From positions 682,001-746,000 of the forward strand of contig NZ_PDIZ01000001.1 of assembly GCF_002563635.1 (NCBI RefSeq): a stretch of DNA of 64,000 nt. The letters are read 5' to 3'. Of this stretch, positions 8,854-16,909 are shown piece after piece. Origin of the DNA: Bacillus sp. es.036 (GTDB lineage Bacteria; Bacillota; Bacilli; Bacillales; Guptibacillaceae). Each line of letters starts with the position of its first letter. Positions within the stretch are counted from its first letter, which is position 1. A model generated the notes under the pieces. That model did no database searches. It was not told where the DNA came from and worked only from the letters and a program-made list of their open reading frames with translations. Made by a program: the position numbers and the translations under genes.

Positions 8854-8868
8854 TTGCCTTTGGGAAAA
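8854..8868 (+). promoter_or_regulatory. mntR box: MntR-like operator upstream of mntA
   Basis: TTGCCTTTGGGAAAA matches 13 of 15 positions of the Bacillus MntR box (TTGCCTTAAGGMAAA). It sits about 145 nt before mntA in the 394-nt region 8620-9013, which otherwise holds only the possible promoter above and no convincing gene. It implies manganese-dependent repression of the operon. Confidence 0.6.
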
Positions 8869-9013
8869 AAATATTCGGAAGGCGAAGAATAGAGCTGTTA
8901 AGCAAATGTTTTTCGCGAAAGAGACTTGGAAAAGCACATCAAGAGAAGAAAGCCCATACGTTAGGTTAAAGCATTGTATAGCGGATTAAATGAATGAAGG
9001 AGAGGTTATTTAA

Positions 9014-9940
9014 ATGAAAAAATGGATTGGGTATCTTTTGGGGGCATCATTATTCTTACTTATACTGGCAGGATGTAGCAATGAGGCGGATAAACAAAGT
9101 GAAGGCAAGATTAAAGTAACAACAACGATCGGTCAAATTGGTGATATTGCCAAAAGTGTGGGCAAAGAGCATGTTGCAGTTGATTCTCTTATGGGACCAG
9201 GAATTGATCCTCATTTATACAAAGCTTCTCAGGGAGATATTAATAAGCTATCGCAAGCAGATATCATTTTTTACAATGGTCTTCACCTCGAAGGGAAAAT
9301 GGGAGATATCTTTGCAAAGATGAAGGAAGACAAACCAACCTATCCTGTTGCTGAAGCAATTCCGGAAGATAAGCTATTGGTTGATCAAGCGAATTCGGCA
9401 GCTATTGATCCACACGTATGGTTCGATATTGAATTATGGCAATATGCTGTAATGGAAGTTCGCGATGCATTAATCGAGTATGATCCTGATCATAAAGCAG
9501 ACTATGAGAAAAATGCAGAAACCTATTTAAATGAGTTAAAGAAACTAGAAGAAGAAGCTCAGGCAAAGATTAATGAAATACCAGAAGAGAGTCGTGTGCT
9601 TGTTACTGCCCATGATGCTTTCCAATACTTCGGTCAGGCGTATGGGATGGAAGTAAAGGGGCTGCAGGGCTTGAGTACAGATTCAGAATATGGTCTAAGA
9701 GATGTACAGAATCTTGTTAATACTCTCGCTGATCGCAATATTAAAGCTGTCTTTATAGAAAGCAGTATTTCAGAAAGATCGATCAATGCTGTTGTCGAAG
9801 GTGCAAGAGAAAAAGGGCATGAAGTGAAAATCGGTGGCGAACTCTATTCAGATGCAATGGGTGAAAAAGGTTCACCTGAGGGCACGTATACAGGCATGTA
9901 TCGCCATAACATTGAGACGATTGCCAAGGCTTTGAAATAG
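9014..9940 (+). CDS. mntA: Manganese ABC transporter substrate-binding lipoprotein MntA
   Basis: A 308-residue cluster A-I (cluster 9) solute-binding lipoprotein. The signal peptide ends in a lipobox (LILAGC, Cys ~21). Metal ligands are visible as DPHLYKAS (His ~68), DPHVWFD (His ~133), an ESSISE glutamate (~246) and YSDAMGEKG (Asp ~269). The DPHLYKASQGD and VKGLQGLSTDS segments agree closely with B. subtilis MntA. It captures Mn2+ outside the membrane and passes it to MntCD. First gene of the mntABCD operon, 20 nt before mntB. Confidence 0.95.
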   Translation: MKKWIGYLLGASLFLLILAGCSNEADKQSEGKIKVTTTIGQIGDIAKSVGKEHVAVDSLMGPGIDPHLYKASQGDINKLSQADIIFYNGLHLEGKMGDIFAKMKEDKPTYPVAEAIPEDKLLVDQANSAAIDPHVWFDIELWQYAVMEVRDALIEYDPDHKADYEKNAETYLNELKKLEEEAQAKINEIPEESRVLVTAHDAFQYFGQAYGMEVKGLQGLSTDSEYGLRDVQNLVNTLADRNIKAVFIESSISERSINAVVEGAREKGHEVKIGGELYSDAMGEKGSPEGTYTGMYRHNIETIAKALK

Positions 9941-9960
9941 ATGTTGAAGGGAGCTTAAAA

Positions 9961-10716
9961 ATGAATCCAATTCAAGTATCAAATTTAACAGTGGCATATG
10001 ATCGGAAACCAGTTCTTCAGGAAGTAACATTTCAAATGCCAGAAGGAAAATTAATTGGTGTTGTGGGACCAAATGGTGCGGGGAAATCAACGTTAATTAA
10101 AGCCATTTTGGGGTTAATTCCTAAAGCTTCTGGATCTGTTGAGATATATGGAAAGTCTTATCGTACACAGCGGAAATTAGTTGGGTATGTACCGCAGCGT
10201 GGTTCAGTGGACTGGGATTTTCCTACCAATGCTCTTGATGTTGTTCTCATGGGAAGGTACGGTCATATTGGATGGTTTCGCCGACCAGGGAAGAAGGATA
10301 CGGCGATTGCGATGCAGGCCCTTGATAAAGTAGGAATGAAAGAATATGCTGATCGTCAAATTAGTCAGCTTTCAGGTGGCCAGCAGCAAAGAGTCTTTCT
10401 TGCTAGGGCTCTTGCTCAGGATGCAACAGTCTATTTCATGGATGAACCGTTTGTAGGTGTGGATGCAGCAACAGAGAAAGCGATCATTTCTTTACTAAAC
10501 GAACTCAAAGCACAAGGAAAAACGGTGCTTGTTGTGCATCATGATTTACAGACCGTAAAAGAATATTTTGATTGGACGCTGTTATTAAATAAACAAAAAA
10601 TTGCGCTTGGACCTACAGAAGAAGTATTTACAGTGGAAAATTTACAAAAAACATATGGAGGTCGTCTAGCCTTTCTCGATTCTCAGGTTAGTCCTTCCTA
10701 TGTGGTGCAGCCATAA
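9961..10716 (+). CDS. mntB: Manganese ABC transporter ATP-binding protein MntB
   Basis: A 251-residue cytoplasmic ATPase with Walker A GPNGAGKS (~37-44), Q-loop (VGYVPQRGSVDW), ABC signature LSGGQQQR (~137-144), Walker B VYFMDEPFVGVD and switch histidine VVHHD. The VPQRGSVDWDFP segment is characteristic of the Mn/Zn/Fe ABC subfamily. It energises uptake through MntC and MntD. Length matches B. subtilis MntB (250 aa). AAGGGAGCT precedes the ATG. Confidence 0.96.
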   Translation: MNPIQVSNLTVAYDRKPVLQEVTFQMPEGKLIGVVGPNGAGKSTLIKAILGLIPKASGSVEIYGKSYRTQRKLVGYVPQRGSVDWDFPTNALDVVLMGRYGHIGWFRRPGKKDTAIAMQALDKVGMKEYADRQISQLSGGQQQRVFLARALAQDATVYFMDEPFVGVDAATEKAIISLLNELKAQGKTVLVVHHDLQTVKEYFDWTLLLNKQKIALGPTEEVFTVENLQKTYGGRLAFLDSQVSPSYVVQP

Positions 10717-10728
10717 GGGGGACCAAGT

Positions 10729-12093
10729 ATGTTTAATGACTTAATCTTAACGTTACAAGATGCAAACACACAGTGGGTCCTTTTTGGAACCATTCTTCTC
10801 GGGGTTGCAAGTGGCGTTTTAGGTAGTTTTGCTCTTTTGCGTAAGCAAAGCTTGATCGGAGATGCAATGGCGCATGCAGCCCTTCCAGGTATTTGCCTTG
10901 CCTTCTTACTTTATGGAACGAAATCAATAGGATGGTTTTTAGTTGGTGCTGCTTTATCTGGTTTGCTTGCCACATACTTCATTCAGGTCATTATTAATCA
11001 TTCGCGTATTAAGGAAGATACGGCGATTGGACTTGTCTTATCTGTATTCTTCGGATTTGGTATTGTTCTTCTTACCAAGATAGCTCAATCCGAGAATGGA
11101 AATCAAAGCGGGCTAGATGACTTTATTTTTGGTCAGGCAGCATCGCTTGTAGGGAATGATGTTCGCGTCATATCTGGTGTAGCGATCGTCCTTCTTATTG
11201 TGACCTGGTTATTGTTTAAGGAATTGAAGTTGTTTACATTTGATCGTCAATTTGCGCAAGGAATTGGGTTGCCTACAGGTCTGCTTAATGGGCTATTGAT
11301 GGCTTTGATCGTAAGTGCTGTCGTTATTGGGCTTCAGGCAGTTGGTGTAATCCTAATGGCGGCCATGCTCATTACGCCTGCTATTTCAGCAAGATATTGG
11401 ACCGATCGACTTGATCGTATGGTAATCGTAGCTGGGACGATTGGCGCTTTATCAGGCATGCTTGGAACGTTGTTAAGTTCGATGGCAAATCGACTTCCGA
11501 CAGGTCCAGTCATTGTTCTTGCGGCAACGGTTATCTTTTTAATTTCACTGATCTTTGCTCCTAACCGTGGGTTAGTTTCAAAAGGAGTAAAGCTCTATCG
11601 AATTCGAAAAATCGTTGCAAGAGAAACTGTGCTTCAAACGATGTATGATCTATCCGAAGAAGCAAGCATAACGAACAATAAACTTCTTTTCTCTAAGGAA
11701 GAGCTTCTCTCTAGAAGAAAAATGACGGTTCGAAAGCTTGATTCGAATCTAAAGCGACTACAAAAAGAAGGCTATGTTCACCGAAAAAAAGACTTGTGGT
11801 ATTTAACAGAGTCAGGCGGACATAAAGCTTACGAGATTGTATTAAATAATCGCCTATTCGAAATATATACGATGTATGAGATGAAATTCGCTTCTCTTCA
11901 ATTTGCGACGAATGATGTTTGGGATTATAAAACTATTAGTTCTTCCACGCTTCATGAGCTTGAACAACTAATGGCTATTCATGAGCGGACACCAAAGCTT
12001 GAGCCCGAATACTTTGGTGAAGGAGAAACGTTACGCAAGGAAAAGCCATCTCATAATCCGAAAAAACGTAAGAAAGAGGTGAAATCATCATGA
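10729..12093 (+). CDS. mntC: Manganese ABC transporter permease with C-terminal DtxR-like domain, MntC
   Basis: A 454-residue two-part protein. Residues ~1-285 are the ABC-3 permease with about eight membrane spans and the GDAMAHAALPG loop that faces the ATPase. Residues ~295-430 are soluble and resemble the winged-helix part of the DtxR/MntR family (SKEELLSRRKMTVRKLDSNLKRLQKEGYVHRKKDLWYLTESG). This permease-plus-regulator-like fusion is also known in Bacillus MntC (435 aa), so it is a family trait, not an assembly fault. The tail is very basic. It overlaps mntD by 4 nt. Confidence 0.93.
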   Translation: MFNDLILTLQDANTQWVLFGTILLGVASGVLGSFALLRKQSLIGDAMAHAALPGICLAFLLYGTKSIGWFLVGAALSGLLATYFIQVIINHSRIKEDTAIGLVLSVFFGFGIVLLTKIAQSENGNQSGLDDFIFGQAASLVGNDVRVISGVAIVLLIVTWLLFKELKLFTFDRQFAQGIGLPTGLLNGLLMALIVSAVVIGLQAVGVILMAAMLITPAISARYWTDRLDRMVIVAGTIGALSGMLGTLLSSMANRLPTGPVIVLAATVIFLISLIFAPNRGLVSKGVKLYRIRKIVARETVLQTMYDLSEEASITNNKLLFSKEELLSRRKMTVRKLDSNLKRLQKEGYVHRKKDLWYLTESGGHKAYEIVLNNRLFEIYTMYEMKFASLQFATNDVWDYKTISSSTLHELEQLMAIHERTPKLEPEYFGEGETLRKEKPSHNPKKRKKEVKSS

Positions 12094-12974
12094 GTTATGG
12101 AGCATGGATTATGCTTACGGGATCTCTTGTAGGTGTATCATGTGGCATCATTGGCTGTTTTCTTATACTAAGAAAAATGGCGATGCTTGCCGATGCCATT
12201 AGCCATACCGTCTTATTAGGGATTGTACTTGCATACCTCGTTAGCCATTCATTAGAAGGCATTTATATGCTAGTAGGTGCTGGTATTATTGGATTGTTAA
12301 CCGCATTTCTTGTGCAGGTGCTACATTCTAGTGGCGTACAATCGGATGCGGCAATCGGGGTGGTTTTCACTTCTTTGTTTGCCTTTGGAGTTATCCTGTT
12401 ATCTGCTTTTGCAGGTAAAGTTCACCTGGATGTGAACCATGCCTTAATGGGAGAGATTACATTTATTCCATGGAACACATTAACGATCGGGGGTATGGAT
12501 CTTGGTCCATCAGCCGTGTGGATGCTTGGCATTGTTCTGATTATTAACCTCATTCTAATTTTTCTCTTTTATAAAGAGATTAAAATTAGTTCGTTTGATC
12601 CTGCGATGGCCACGGCCATTGGCATTCCTGTCATGTTCATTCACTATTTATTGATGTCGATGGTATCCATTACAACGGTTGCTTCATTTGATAGCGTTGG
12701 TGCAATTCTTGTCGTGGCCATGTTAATTGTTCCGGGAGCTACCGCCTATCTATTAACAGATAAACTTCTTGCCATGCTTTTTATTAGTGCAGTAATCGGC
12801 GTCATTTCAGCGATAGGTGGTTATTACGCTGCGCTCGTTTGGAATATTTCCATCTCAGGTTCGATGGCTTCTATTGCTGGTCTTATCTTCGCCGCAACGT
12901 TTATTTTGTCACCTCGATATGGTTTGTTATCAAAGTTACTCGCAAGGAAAAGTATAATCACAGAACAATCTTAA
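12090..12974 (+). CDS. mntD: Manganese ABC transporter permease MntD
   Basis: A 294-residue ABC-3 family permease with eight to nine hydrophobic spans and the conserved ADAISHTVLLGIV coupling loop (~33-45). It is expected to pair with MntC in the membrane; its length equals B. subtilis MntD. The ATGA overlap with mntC indicates translational coupling. No terminator follows directly; the strong hairpin 119 nt downstream (13093-13137) may end both this operon and a separate short RNA. Confidence 0.95.
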   Translation: MSYGAWIMLTGSLVGVSCGIIGCFLILRKMAMLADAISHTVLLGIVLAYLVSHSLEGIYMLVGAGIIGLLTAFLVQVLHSSGVQSDAAIGVVFTSLFAFGVILLSAFAGKVHLDVNHALMGEITFIPWNTLTIGGMDLGPSAVWMLGIVLIINLILIFLFYKEIKISSFDPAMATAIGIPVMFIHYLLMSMVSITTVASFDSVGAILVVAMLIVPGATAYLLTDKLLAMLFISAVIGVISAIGGYYAALVWNISISGSMASIAGLIFAATFILSPRYGLLSKLLARKSIITEQS

Positions 12975-13017
12975 TAGTTTAACGCGATGAATCGCAAAAG
13001 AAATGATTCGAAACTAT

Positions 13018-13045
13018 ATGAAAATTTCGTGATCTGTAGTATAGT
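13018..13045 (+). promoter_or_regulatory. Candidate promoter for a short RNA
   Basis: -35-like ATGAAA (13018-13023), a 16-bp spacer and -10 TATAGT (13040-13045), placed just before the predicted structured RNA. Confidence 0.4.
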
Positions 13046-13051
13046 AAAGAA

Positions 13052-13138
13052 ACGCGATAGCTTGTGCCCACAAGTCTATCTCCTCAATTAACAGCTCTGT
13101 AAGCGAATGCTGGATTCGCTTACAGAGCTATTTTTTTA
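13052..13138 (+). ncRNA. Candidate small RNA downstream of mntD
   Basis: A predicted ~85-nt transcript made of a 5' hairpin (GATAGCTTGTG / CACAAGTCTATC, 11 bp with one bulged base, 13056-13080), a single-stranded linker containing CTCCTC, and a 16-bp terminator hairpin followed by T7. The CUCCUC could pair with Shine-Dalgarno sequences. It may instead be the 3' UTR of mntABCD. I recognise no Rfam family. Confidence 0.4.
13093..13137 (+). terminator. Strong terminator, 16-bp perfect stem
   Basis: AGCTCTGTAAGCGAAT and its exact complement enclose GCTGG, and a run of seven T follows. It ends the mnt operon and/or the candidate small RNA. Confidence 0.92.
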
Positions 13139-13188
13139 TAAAAGATTAATTTTCCTAATAATGGTTTGAGAAAAAATTACCCTTTTAG

Positions 13189-13213
13189 ATTGAAAGTAAT
13201 AATTTTTGGGAAT
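13189..13213 (+). promoter_or_regulatory. Possible sigma-B promoter before the DUF1206 gene
   Basis: ATTGAA, a 13-bp spacer, then GGGAAT. This matches 4 of 6 bases of the sigma-B -35 (GTTTAA) and fits the -10 (GGGWAW). It is suggestive only. Confidence 0.3.
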
Positions 13214-13259
13214 AGAGAGAGTGGATAAATGATCTGAGAGAAATGGAAGGGGAATGATG

Positions 13260-14099
13260 ATGGAAACTGGGACAGCAGCAAAACACAAAGCAAGACAAGC
13301 ATCAAACGATGTAAAGCCCTGGATTAGAGGGCTTGCAAGAGTGGGGTATGCAGCAAAAGGCGTTGTGTATTTAATTATAGGAATTTTAGCATTTCAGGCA
13401 GCGTTTGGTCCTGGAGGAAAAACAACGGACTCTAAAGGGGCTTTTGCAACGATTGCAGGAAAACCTTTTGGTGAAGTCCTTTTGTGGATTCTTATTGTAG
13501 GATTAATAGGTTACTCCGTTTGGAAAGGAATCCAGGCAATTAAAGATCCTGATAATTATGGCAATGATACGAAAGGTATTTTAATACGAACAGGATTCTT
13601 TGGCGCTGGCGTCATCCATTTATTCCTTGCGTATAACGCTGTTTCGATTATTACGAGAGCAGGTAGTTCATCTTCTGGTGGTAAACAATCAATGTCTGCT
13701 AAACTATTAGGCCAACCATTTGGTCAGTGGGTTATTGGATTTATCGGCTTATGTTTTATAGGTTTTGGTGTTTATCAGGTAATCAGAGGGTATAAGAAAT
13801 CATTTATGAAGCAACTAAAGCAGTATGAAATGCATAATCAAGAAGAATGGTGGGGTAAGCGAGCTGGACAAATTGGCCTTGCAGCTCGAGGCGTTGTTTT
13901 TACTATGATGGGTGTGTTCTTTATTCAAACAGCGATTACAGCTAACCCTGACAAAACAAAAGGGCTTGATGGCGCACTGTCAGAACTAGCGAAACAACCA
14001 TACGGCGCTATTCTGCTTGGATTAGTAGCTATTGGATTTATTGCTTACGGCATCTTTATGTTCGTTAAAGGGAAGAATAGAAGAATGAATTTTTCATAA
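13260..14099 (+). CDS. DUF1206 membrane protein, three internal repeats
   Basis: A 279-residue membrane protein built of three ~85-residue DUF1206 repeats. Each has a RxGYAAKGVVYLIIG-like start (RVGYAAKGVVYLI, RTGFFGAGVIHLF, QIGLAARGVVFTM), two membrane helices, and a QPFG / KPFG / QPYG motif followed by a second helix, giving six spans in all. Function is unknown. Three ATGs occur in a row (13254, 13257, 13260); the third has the best spacing from AAGGGG. Its position after a sigma-B-like site would fit a stress-related envelope protein, but that is inference. Confidence 0.85.
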   Translation: METGTAAKHKARQASNDVKPWIRGLARVGYAAKGVVYLIIGILAFQAAFGPGGKTTDSKGAFATIAGKPFGEVLLWILIVGLIGYSVWKGIQAIKDPDNYGNDTKGILIRTGFFGAGVIHLFLAYNAVSIITRAGSSSSGGKQSMSAKLLGQPFGQWVIGFIGLCFIGFGVYQVIRGYKKSFMKQLKQYEMHNQEEWWGKRAGQIGLAARGVVFTMMGVFFIQTAITANPDKTKGLDGALSELAKQPYGAILLGLVAIGFIAYGIFMFVKGKNRRMNFS

Positions 14100-14120
14100 T
14101 CGCAACGATGTAAGAAGGTG

Positions 14121-14447
14121 ATGGAACTGAAAAAAGTTACACTTGAAGAAGCAAAAGAAGGAATTGAACAGAAACGCCTGTACTTTTTGTACTTATATGG
14201 TACGAATTGTTCAGTGTGTCATGCACTGTTGCCTCAAGTTGAGGATGTACTTAAGGATTTTCCACAAATTACGCGGGAAAAGCTTAATGTTCATGAAATT
14301 CCTGAAGCGGCTGGAGCTTTTTCGGTTTTTACAATACCTGTTCTTTTGCTGTATGTTAATGGAAAAGAAAGCATTAGAGAAGCCAGGTTTGTCAACATCG
14401 AATCTTTTCGTTCTTCGCTTAATCGAATTGTGACATTGTTGGACTAA
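14121..14447 (+). CDS. Thioredoxin-like protein with CSVC motif
   Basis: A ~108-residue thioredoxin-fold protein: YFLYLYGTNCSVCHALLPQVEDVL carries a CxxC redox pair, and FTIPVLLLYVNGKE gives the cis-proline (TIP) and following strand. No signal peptide, so it is cytoplasmic. It is probably a disulfide reductase or thiol-homeostasis protein. The ATG at 14121 is close behind AAGAAGG; GTG 14118 is an alternative start. It follows the DUF1206 gene by 21 nt and is likely cotranscribed with it; a strong terminator follows. Confidence 0.85.
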   Translation: MELKKVTLEEAKEGIEQKRLYFLYLYGTNCSVCHALLPQVEDVLKDFPQITREKLNVHEIPEAAGAFSVFTIPVLLLYVNGKESIREARFVNIESFRSSLNRIVTLLD

Positions 14448-14467
14448 AAACACGCATTTGGTGGTGC

Positions 14468-14512
14468 ACCCCGAAAGTTAGAGTTAAAAACTAACTTTCG
14501 GGGTATTTTTTG
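14468..14512 (+). terminator. Terminator after the thioredoxin-like gene
   Basis: The 13-14 bp stem ACCCCGAAAGTTAG / CTAACTTTCGGGGT has a nine-base loop and is followed by ATTTTTTG. Confidence 0.9.
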
Positions 14513-14593
14513 TTTGAAAAAACATATACACTCGAATGGAAAATTCAGTATACTGAACATATCTCTTTTGGAAAGGAATTATGTGACAGTAGA

Positions 14594-15985
14594 ATGAATC
14601 ACTCCAAACAATTAACTTCAACCTCTGAAACATCTCTTTTTATTATTTTATTAGTATTTAGTATTCTCACTTATATTTTCTTGTTTTTTTCAGTTATTGG
14701 AATCGTGATTATCGCACTATTATGGTTGATTTCCTTTTTTAGCCATGGCCTTTTTCTTGGACAAATCAGAAGCAATGGAGTGAAGATAACTGATAGCCAG
14801 TACCCTCAAATCAATCAAAAGGTTTATGATCTATGTAAGGAAATGAATATTTTTAAAACTCCAAGTGTTTATGTGGTGGAATCGGCAGGGATCTTAAATG
14901 CATTTGCGACGCGGCTATTAGGTCGTAATTTTGTTGTACTCTATTCAGATATCTTTGAACTGATTGAAGAAGGTGCTGAGGATGAAGTGACGTTTATTCT
15001 TGCTCATGAGCTCGCTCATATTAAACGAAATCACATTTTAAAACAAATCCTCCTTTTACCAGGTAATGTCGTTCCTTTTCTAGGTTCAGCCTATTCTAGA
15101 GCATGTGAATATACATGTGATCGAATGGGGGCGTATTTCATTGAAAATGGAGAGTGTGCAGGGAACGGATTAATGATTCTTGCGGTAGGCAAGCGCTTAT
15201 ACCAAAGTGTGAACAAAGATGCTTACATCATGCAACTCCAATCTGAGAGAAGCTTTTTTGTGTGGTTAAGTGAATTGTTGTCGACCCATCCACCACTACC
15301 TAAACGAATAGCTGCAGTAGAGACATTTATGAATATGCGGGAAGAAACGCATTTTCCTGCTCCTCGAAAGAAAATAGTCATTCTTTCACTAATCATTTTT
15401 CTTTTCTTTGTAGGTGGAGTTGGATCAGCGGTAGTTGCATCGGAAGTGATTATTCCGTCCCTTTCCTCAGTATTTGAGGAGGAAAGCGTGTTTGATGATG
15501 GGGGGGTTACTGGCATTACCCCACTTATGGAAGCCATTATGTCAGAAGATGAAGCGGAATTTCAGTCGCTGATCTCAACCGGCAATCTGGAGGCAACGGA
15601 TTCTGACGGTTGGAATGCACTTCATTATGCAGCAGAATATCCGGAAGATGAAAAAATGCTTGAGACACTCCTGGATCTTGGAATGAATCCCGACCAAAAT
15701 GATCATTATGGTATGACCCCGCTCATGGTTTCAAGTCAAAATGGCTTTGTTTCTAAAGTTGAGCTTCTACTTGTCGCTGGAGCAGATCCAAATCTTGAAG
15801 ATCAGGAAGGGTGGACCCCACTTATTTATATTGCTTACATGGAGCCAACCAATCGAAACGATCTTTATAAAGTGCTTCTTGCAGCTGGTGGGGACCCTTT
15901 AAAGGAAGATGAAGCAGGTTATACTGCAATTGACTATGCACGAGATGCAGGGAATGAAGCAGACGTTAAGTTGTTATCTCAATAA
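14594..15985 (+). CDS. M48 metalloprotease fused to C-terminal ankyrin repeats
   Basis: A 463-residue protein with an unusual architecture. Residues ~16-60 form a hydrophobic hairpin. An M48 (HtpX/Ste24-like) catalytic domain follows with HELAH zinc motif at 138-142 and ACEYTCDRMG carrying the third ligand region. One further membrane span lies near residues 255-285. The C-terminal ~150 residues contain about four ankyrin repeats (DGWNALHYAAE, YGMTPLMVSSQNGFVSKVELLLVAGADPN, EGWTPLIYIAY, AGYTAIDYARDAG). The ankyrin part would lie across the membrane from the protease if the hairpin model is right. The frame is open back to 14510, which lies in the preceding terminator, so ATG 14594 is used although its ribosome site is poor. 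Confidence 0.82.
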   Translation: MNHSKQLTSTSETSLFIILLVFSILTYIFLFFSVIGIVIIALLWLISFFSHGLFLGQIRSNGVKITDSQYPQINQKVYDLCKEMNIFKTPSVYVVESAGILNAFATRLLGRNFVVLYSDIFELIEEGAEDEVTFILAHELAHIKRNHILKQILLLPGNVVPFLGSAYSRACEYTCDRMGAYFIENGECAGNGLMILAVGKRLYQSVNKDAYIMQLQSERSFFVWLSELLSTHPPLPKRIAAVETFMNMREETHFPAPRKKIVILSLIIFLFFVGGVGSAVVASEVIIPSLSSVFEEESVFDDGGVTGITPLMEAIMSEDEAEFQSLISTGNLEATDSDGWNALHYAAEYPEDEKMLETLLDLGMNPDQNDHYGMTPLMVSSQNGFVSKVELLLVAGADPNLEDQEGWTPLIYIAYMEPTNRNDLYKVLLAAGGDPLKEDEAGYTAIDYARDAGNEADVKLLSQ

Positions 15986-15997
15986 TGGAACAGTCAC

Positions 15998-16016
15998 AGG
16001 GTGTTGACCCTTTTTA
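15998..16016 (+). terminator. Short terminator after the M48-ankyrin gene
   Basis: AGGGT-GTTG-ACCCT followed by TTTT. The stem is short, so efficiency is uncertain. Confidence 0.5.
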
Positions 16017-16049
16017 TGAAGTGACACTAATAGGAGAGGCGGAAGTAAA

Positions 16050-16547
16050 ATGAATGATTCGCAAGTGTTAAAGCAATTTACGTTTTGGCGCTATCGTACG
16101 ATTCAAGCGCTGGATGCTGTCACTAAAGAACAAGCTGATTGTCTTCCGGAAGGTTTTACGAATACGGTTCGATGGAATTTAGGGCATATTCTTGTGACGG
16201 CTGAATTTGCTTTAGACCGCTTTACAGATATGGAAAAGAGTCTTCCAGGAAATTACACACCATTATTTAAAGCGGGTACGCGACCTGAGCAATGGGCGGA
16301 ATCACCGCCTTCACTTGCAGAGATAAAATACTACTTATTAGAGCAAATTAACCGTATAAAGGAGTTGGAAGGTAAACTTCGCGATCCGCTTCAACATGAA
16401 TTTTCAATAGGCTCTTATTTGGAACTCGAGACAATTGGAGAACTTTTATTATTTCTAATGAATCATGAGAATCTTCATCTTGGAACAATTAGTGGCATTA
16501 AACGAGCTCAAGGTATAAAAGAACTTTGGGAAAAAGCATCTGTATGA
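16050..16547 (+). CDS. DinB-like (YfiT/DinB superfamily) protein
   Basis: A 165-residue four-helix-bundle protein of the DinB superfamily. The metal-binding histidine pattern is visible: WNLGHILVTAEF (His ~46) and MNHENLHLGTI (His ~140 and ~144). Such proteins are putative metal-dependent transferases, some using bacillithiol, often induced by DNA damage or stress; the substrate here is unknown. GAGAGGCGG precedes the ATG. It stands alone between two terminators. Confidence 0.88.
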   Translation: MNDSQVLKQFTFWRYRTIQALDAVTKEQADCLPEGFTNTVRWNLGHILVTAEFALDRFTDMEKSLPGNYTPLFKAGTRPEQWAESPPSLAEIKYYLLEQINRIKELEGKLRDPLQHEFSIGSYLELETIGELLLFLMNHENLHLGTISGIKRAQGIKELWEKASV

Positions 16548-16555
16548 GTACAGTC

Positions 16556-16585
16556 AAAAACGCGTGTGATTCACGCGTTTTTTTG
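16556..16585 (+). terminator. Terminator after the DinB-like gene
   Basis: AAAACGCGTG and CACGCGTTTT pair around a short loop and run into seven T. Confidence 0.85.
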
Positions 16586-16673
16586 TTTGGTTACAAAAAA
16601 ACGTGTAAAAAGGCAAGTTAAGACGCTAGGTATTTGTAAAAAACACAGGAATTTTAAATTTTCTAAAAAAAGG

Positions 16674-16703
16674 TTGAACACTTTCGAAAAGTTGTTATAT
16701 AAT
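16674..16703 (+). promoter_or_regulatory. Sigma-A promoter of the aceA operon
   Basis: -35 TTGAAC (16674-16679), an 18-bp spacer and a perfect -10 TATAAT (16698-16703), 49 nt before the first small gene. Confidence 0.7.
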
Positions 16704-16751
16704 ACTAACAAATAAAACAAATTGTATTATAACAGATGGAGGGAATCTAAA

Positions 16752-16898
16752 ATGGATTGTTACACTTGTTATGGAAATGGTGAACTTGAATGTCCGCACT
16801 GTCATGGGAAAGAAAGAAAAAATGAAGGTTGTCACCACTGTGAGGGAGAAGGATGCGTTGGGTGTCACCGTTGTAACAGTAGCGGTAGGCTTGAATAG
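16752..16898 (+). CDS. 48-aa DnaJ-like zinc-finger peptide
   Basis: A very short protein that is almost entirely a miniature DnaJ central domain. It has nine cysteines in CxxC pairs: CYTCYGNG (3-10) and CHHCEGEG (27-34) fit CxxCxGxG exactly, while CPHCHG (14-19) and CHRCNSSG (38-45) are partial. Two zinc sites could form. The coding case rests on a strong GATGGAGGGAATC ribosome site, a good promoter just upstream, and a stop only 12 nt before the next gene with its own AGGAGGG. Role unknown; its operon partners are the malate synthase-like protein and isocitrate lyase, so a metal-dependent redox or folding helper is one possibility (inference). Confidence 0.8.
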   Translation: MDCYTCYGNGELECPHCHGKERKNEGCHHCEGEGCVGCHRCNSSGRLE

Positions 16899-16909
16899 GA
16901 GGGAAAGCT

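Noticed and set aside
8689-8892. Plus-strand 67-codon ORF upstream of mntA
   Set aside because: No ribosome site, random-looking product, and it spans the promoter-like and MntR-like sites.
10729-12093. Suspected assembly or gene fusion of the mnt permease with a DtxR-like regulator
   Set aside because: The same fusion is known in Bacillus MntC, so it is a family feature, not a novelty.
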